A stretch of DNA of 64,000 nt from an uncultured Algibacter sp. (GTDB lineage: Bacteria; Bacteroidota; Bacteroidia; Flavobacteriales; Flavobacteriaceae), in assembly GCA_947499935.1 (NCBI GenBank), contig CANMQH010000016.1, positions 1 through 64,000 on the forward strand, given 5' to 3'. Both the position numbers and the translations under genes were made by a program. Position 1 is the first letter of the stretch; every line of letters starts with the position of its first letter. Under the pieces are notes generated by a model. The model was not told the DNA's origin. It made no database searches and saw only the letters and a list, made by a program, of their open reading frames with translations. Positions 61,842 to 64,000 of this stretch are shown piece by piece.

Positions 61842-62720
61842 ATGAGTTCATCCTTTGAAAAGCATCAAAAACGCAGACTAATTTCTTCTTATTTTTCGGT
61901 CGTGCTAAGTATTGCATTAGTCTTATTTTTATTAGGTCTATTGGGTTTATTGGTACTAAATGCTAAAAAAGTATCCGACCATTTTAAAGAACAGGTTGTT
62001 GTAACCATTTTTTTAAAAGAGTCTGCAAAAACGGTAGAGACCAAACAGCTTGAAAAAAGCTTATCTATGGCCGAATATGTAAAATCTACCGAATATGTCT
62101 CTAAAGAGCAGGCGGCCGAATTTATGAAAGCAGAAAACGGTGAAGATTTTATGGATTTTGTGGGTTATAATCCATTACAAAACTCTATTGATGTACACCT
62201 TAAAGCAGATTTTGTGACTTCTGAACATCTTGAAAAAATTTCTACTGAAGCTTTAAGCAAAAGCTTTGTAGACGAAGTTACTTATGATAATGATTTGGTA
62301 AACTTAATGAATGATAATGTTAAAAAAATTAGTTTTTGGGTATTAATCATCAGTAGTATTTTTACATTAATTGCTGTTTTATTAATTAACAGTTCTATCC
62401 GATTGGCTGTATATTCTAAACGATTTACTATAAAAACTATGCAAATGGTTGGTGCAACTAAACAATTTATTCGTCGTCCATTTGTTTGGAAAAGTGTACG
62501 ACTTGGTATTATTGGCGGCCTTATAGCATTAATAGGTATGGGTATTGTTTTATACTATTTAAACCGAACATTTATTGACTTAAATTTATTAGGCAACCCT
62601 GTTTTAGTAGGGCTACTGTTCACGCTTATTTTTACACTAGGCATTGTTATTACATGGATTAGTACGCATTTTGCAACCCAGCGTTTTTTAAATTTAAGGA
62701 CTGATGAATTATATTATTAA
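61842..62720 (+). CDS. ftsX: Cell-division protein FtsX
   Basis: The 292-residue protein has the FtsX layout: a cytoplasmic N-terminus (SSFEKHQKRRLISSYFSVV), a first helix (LSIALVLFLLGLLGLLVLN), an extracytoplasmic loop of about 120 residues, and three helices in the C-terminal half (ISFWVLIISSIFTLIAVLLI, LGIIGGLIALIGMGIVLYYL, VLVGLLFTLIFTLGIVITWI). FtsX works with the ATPase FtsE to control peptidoglycan hydrolases at the septum. ftsE is not adjacent. It is divergent from leuS. Confidence 0.92.
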   Translation: MSSSFEKHQKRRLISSYFSVVLSIALVLFLLGLLGLLVLNAKKVSDHFKEQVVVTIFLKESAKTVETKQLEKSLSMAEYVKSTEYVSKEQAAEFMKAENGEDFMDFVGYNPLQNSIDVHLKADFVTSEHLEKISTEALSKSFVDEVTYDNDLVNLMNDNVKKISFWVLIISSIFTLIAVLLINSSIRLAVYSKRFTIKTMQMVGATKQFIRRPFVWKSVRLGIIGGLIALIGMGIVLYYLNRTFIDLNLLGNPVLVGLLFTLIFTLGIVITWISTHFATQRFLNLRTDELYY

Positions 62721-62748
62721 CCATTAGTGAAAATCTAAATCATCATAA

Positions 62749-63114
62749 ATGGAAATTAAAACCGTAAATCTTGAAGATAAATTCAATGCGTTTAACGATT
62801 ATTGGAATCCTAAAATTGTTGCTGAATTAAACGGACAATTTGTAAAAGTTGCTAAATTTAAAGATGAATTTATCATGCATCAACACGAGCATGAAGACGA
62901 GATGTTTCTTGTTATTGAAGGCAAACTACTCATGGAATTAGACCATAAAACTTTGGAAATAAATTCTGGAGAATTTATAGTTATTCCTAGAAAGACTAAC
63001 CACAGACCTAAGGCTATTGGAGAAGCTAAAGTGCTTCTTTTTGAACCTAAAACCACCCTTAATACAGGAAATACCGAAAATAAGTTTACAATTAAAAAAC
63101 TAGATACTATTTAA
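62749..63114 (+). CDS. Cupin-domain protein
   Basis: The 121-residue protein is a single cupin barrel: motif 1 HQHEHEDEMFLVIEGKLLMEL gives the His, His and Glu metal ligands, and motif 2 includes GEFIVIPRKTNHRPKAIGE with the final His. It should bind one divalent metal. Such small cupins range from isomerases to sugar-binding proteins; none can be chosen here. It follows ftsX by 28 bp. Confidence 0.88.
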   Translation: MEIKTVNLEDKFNAFNDYWNPKIVAELNGQFVKVAKFKDEFIMHQHEHEDEMFLVIEGKLLMELDHKTLEINSGEFIVIPRKTNHRPKAIGEAKVLLFEPKTTLNTGNTENKFTIKKLDTI

Positions 63115-63253
63115 TAAAAGCAAAAGCTATTTACTAATACTGTGTCACCTTAATTATCAATATTAGTTTACATTATACATACCTTAATTATCAAGAATTT
63201 AAAATAATTTTAATATTACTGTTTCAAATAAATCCGTTAATTTGCAACTCAAT

Positions 63254-63520
63254 ATGACATCCATTATGGGAGAAAAAAAACGAAAAGAAGCGACTAAGAG
63301 TAGATTTATATTTGGAAAGAAAAACTATAAATTCATGTTTATTGGTTTAGCTATTATTGCACTTGGCTTTATTTTAATGGCTGGAGGCGGTAGCGACGAC
63401 CCTAATATTTTTAATCCAGATATTTTTAGTTTTCGTCGTATACGATTGGCCCCTATGCTTGTTCTTATTGGCTTTGGCATAGAGATTTATGCTATTTTAT
63501 TAAACCCAGATAAAGCATAA
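63254..63520 (+). CDS. DUF3098-family small membrane protein
   Basis: The 88-residue protein (start at ATG 63254 or 63266) has a basic start, FGKKNYKFMFIGLAIIALGFILMAGGGSDDPNIFNPDIFSFRRIRLAPMLVLIGF and two helices, matching DUF3098. In many Flavobacteriia this gene sits between ftsX and uppP, as here, which suggests a link to cell-wall synthesis. Its stop overlaps the uppP start (TAATG). Confidence 0.88.
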   Translation: MTSIMGEKKRKEATKSRFIFGKKNYKFMFIGLAIIALGFILMAGGGSDDPNIFNPDIFSFRRIRLAPMLVLIGFGIEIYAILLNPDKA

Positions 63521-64000
63521 TGGACATCATAAATGCTATTATTTTAGGTATCATACAAGGGCTTACAGAATTTTTACCGGTCTCTTCTAGTGGTCATTTA
63601 GAATTGGGTAAAGCCATACTAGGTGATGATTCTATACCAGAAGAAAGCCTTCTTTTTACTGTTGTGCTACATTTTGCAACAGCCTTAAGCACCATCGTTA
63701 TATTTAGAAAAGATATTATAGAACTCATAAAAGGGGCATTACAATTTAAATGGAATGACGATTTAAAGTTTATTTCTAAAATAGCCATATCTATGATTCC
63801 TGCCGTTATAGTTGGACTGTTTTTTGAAGAACAACTTGAGGCACTTTTTGGTGGAAACATATTATTGGTAGGTTGTATGCTGATTATAACAGCCGTATTA
63901 TTATTTATGGCCGACAAAGCCAAAGACACAAATAAACCTGTAACTTTTAAAAACGCATTTGTAATAGGTATTTCTCAAGCTATTGCAATGCTTCCGGGTA
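63520..64000 (+). CDS. uppP: Undecaprenyl-diphosphatase, 5' part
   Basis: The first 160 codons are in the window and the gene runs past the right edge. The N-terminus DIINAIILGIIQGLTEFLPVSSSGHLELG is the hallmark of the UppP/BacA family, with the catalytic Glu and the Ser-rich loop. The enzyme recycles undecaprenyl pyrophosphate to the lipid carrier for peptidoglycan. It is coupled to the DUF3098 gene by a one-base overlap. Confidence 0.95.
   Translation, partial: MDIINAIILGIIQGLTEFLPVSSSGHLELGKAILGDDSIPEESLLFTVVLHFATALSTIVIFRKDIIELIKGALQFKWNDDLKFISKIAISMIPAVIVGLFFEEQLEALFGGNILLVGCMLIITAVLLFMADKAKDTNKPVTFKNAFVIGISQAIAMLPG

Noticed and set aside
1-64000. CRISPR arrays, tRNA or rRNA genes, prophage and complete insertion sequences
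   Set aside because: No regularly spaced direct repeats with unique spacers, no T-loop or acceptor-stem patterns, and no transposase or phage structural genes were seen.

Overview
The window is a contiguous piece of a low-GC chromosome from a marine-type member of Bacteroidota, most likely family Flavobacteriaceae. The evidence is type IX secretion sorting tails, a TonB-dependent receptor with an N-terminal carboxypeptidase-like domain, many promoters with the Bacteroidota -7 element TAnnTTTG, a NrdB with an N-terminal ATP-cone as described in Leeuwenhoekiella, and interspersed palindromes of a kind common in this family. No rRNA, tRNA, CRISPR array, prophage or intact insertion sequence was recognised.

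Left part (1-9,100). A secreted small protein is followed by a retropepsin-like protease gene and an orphan LuxR-type response regulator. Directly after the regulator come three promoters with the same 22-bp palindrome placed exactly 23 bp before a TAnnTTTAC element. Two of them drive near-identical short RNAs that end in strong terminators. The third precedes a 38-codon single-pass membrane peptide. Next are the 2-oxoglutarate dehydrogenase genes (sucA-sucB order in transcription), a small outer-membrane barrel, and a polyprenyl diphosphate synthase.

Middle part (9,100-29,800). A TetR-controlled RND efflux operon (regulator, TolC, adaptor, permease) has a perfect operator. It is followed by aspS, a ClC-type protein with CBS domains and a Gln at the gating-Glu position, two T9SS cargo proteins, tadA, a TonB-like protein, dxs and a dGTPase.

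Phosphate island (29,860-39,200). A free-standing receptor-like N-terminal domain, a TonB-dependent receptor, a beta-helix lipoprotein, a phosphate-selective porin and a PiT transporter with a PhoU-like tail lie together. Five promoters here carry in-phase 11-bp direct repeats of TAACATT type, each ending 7 bp before the -7 octamer, as expected for a PhoB-family activator. One of the five drives no ORF but a short transcript ending in a terminator, a candidate phosphate-starvation sRNA.

Right part (39,200-64,000). This holds an RDD membrane protein, class I nrdA/nrdB with a long leader, an unrecognised five-gene membrane operon around a DUF4407 protein (43,525-48,124), and a run of housekeeping genes: MarC, ComF, a nitrilase-family amidase, a MutS-like ATPase, a zinc metallopeptidase, alanine dehydrogenase, SemiSWEET, leuS, ftsX, a cupin, a DUF3098 protein and the start of uppP. 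leuS is remarkable: it is interrupted in frame by a DUF559 nuclease domain flanked by GC-rich palindromes, and a second short palindrome is read through further downstream in the same gene.
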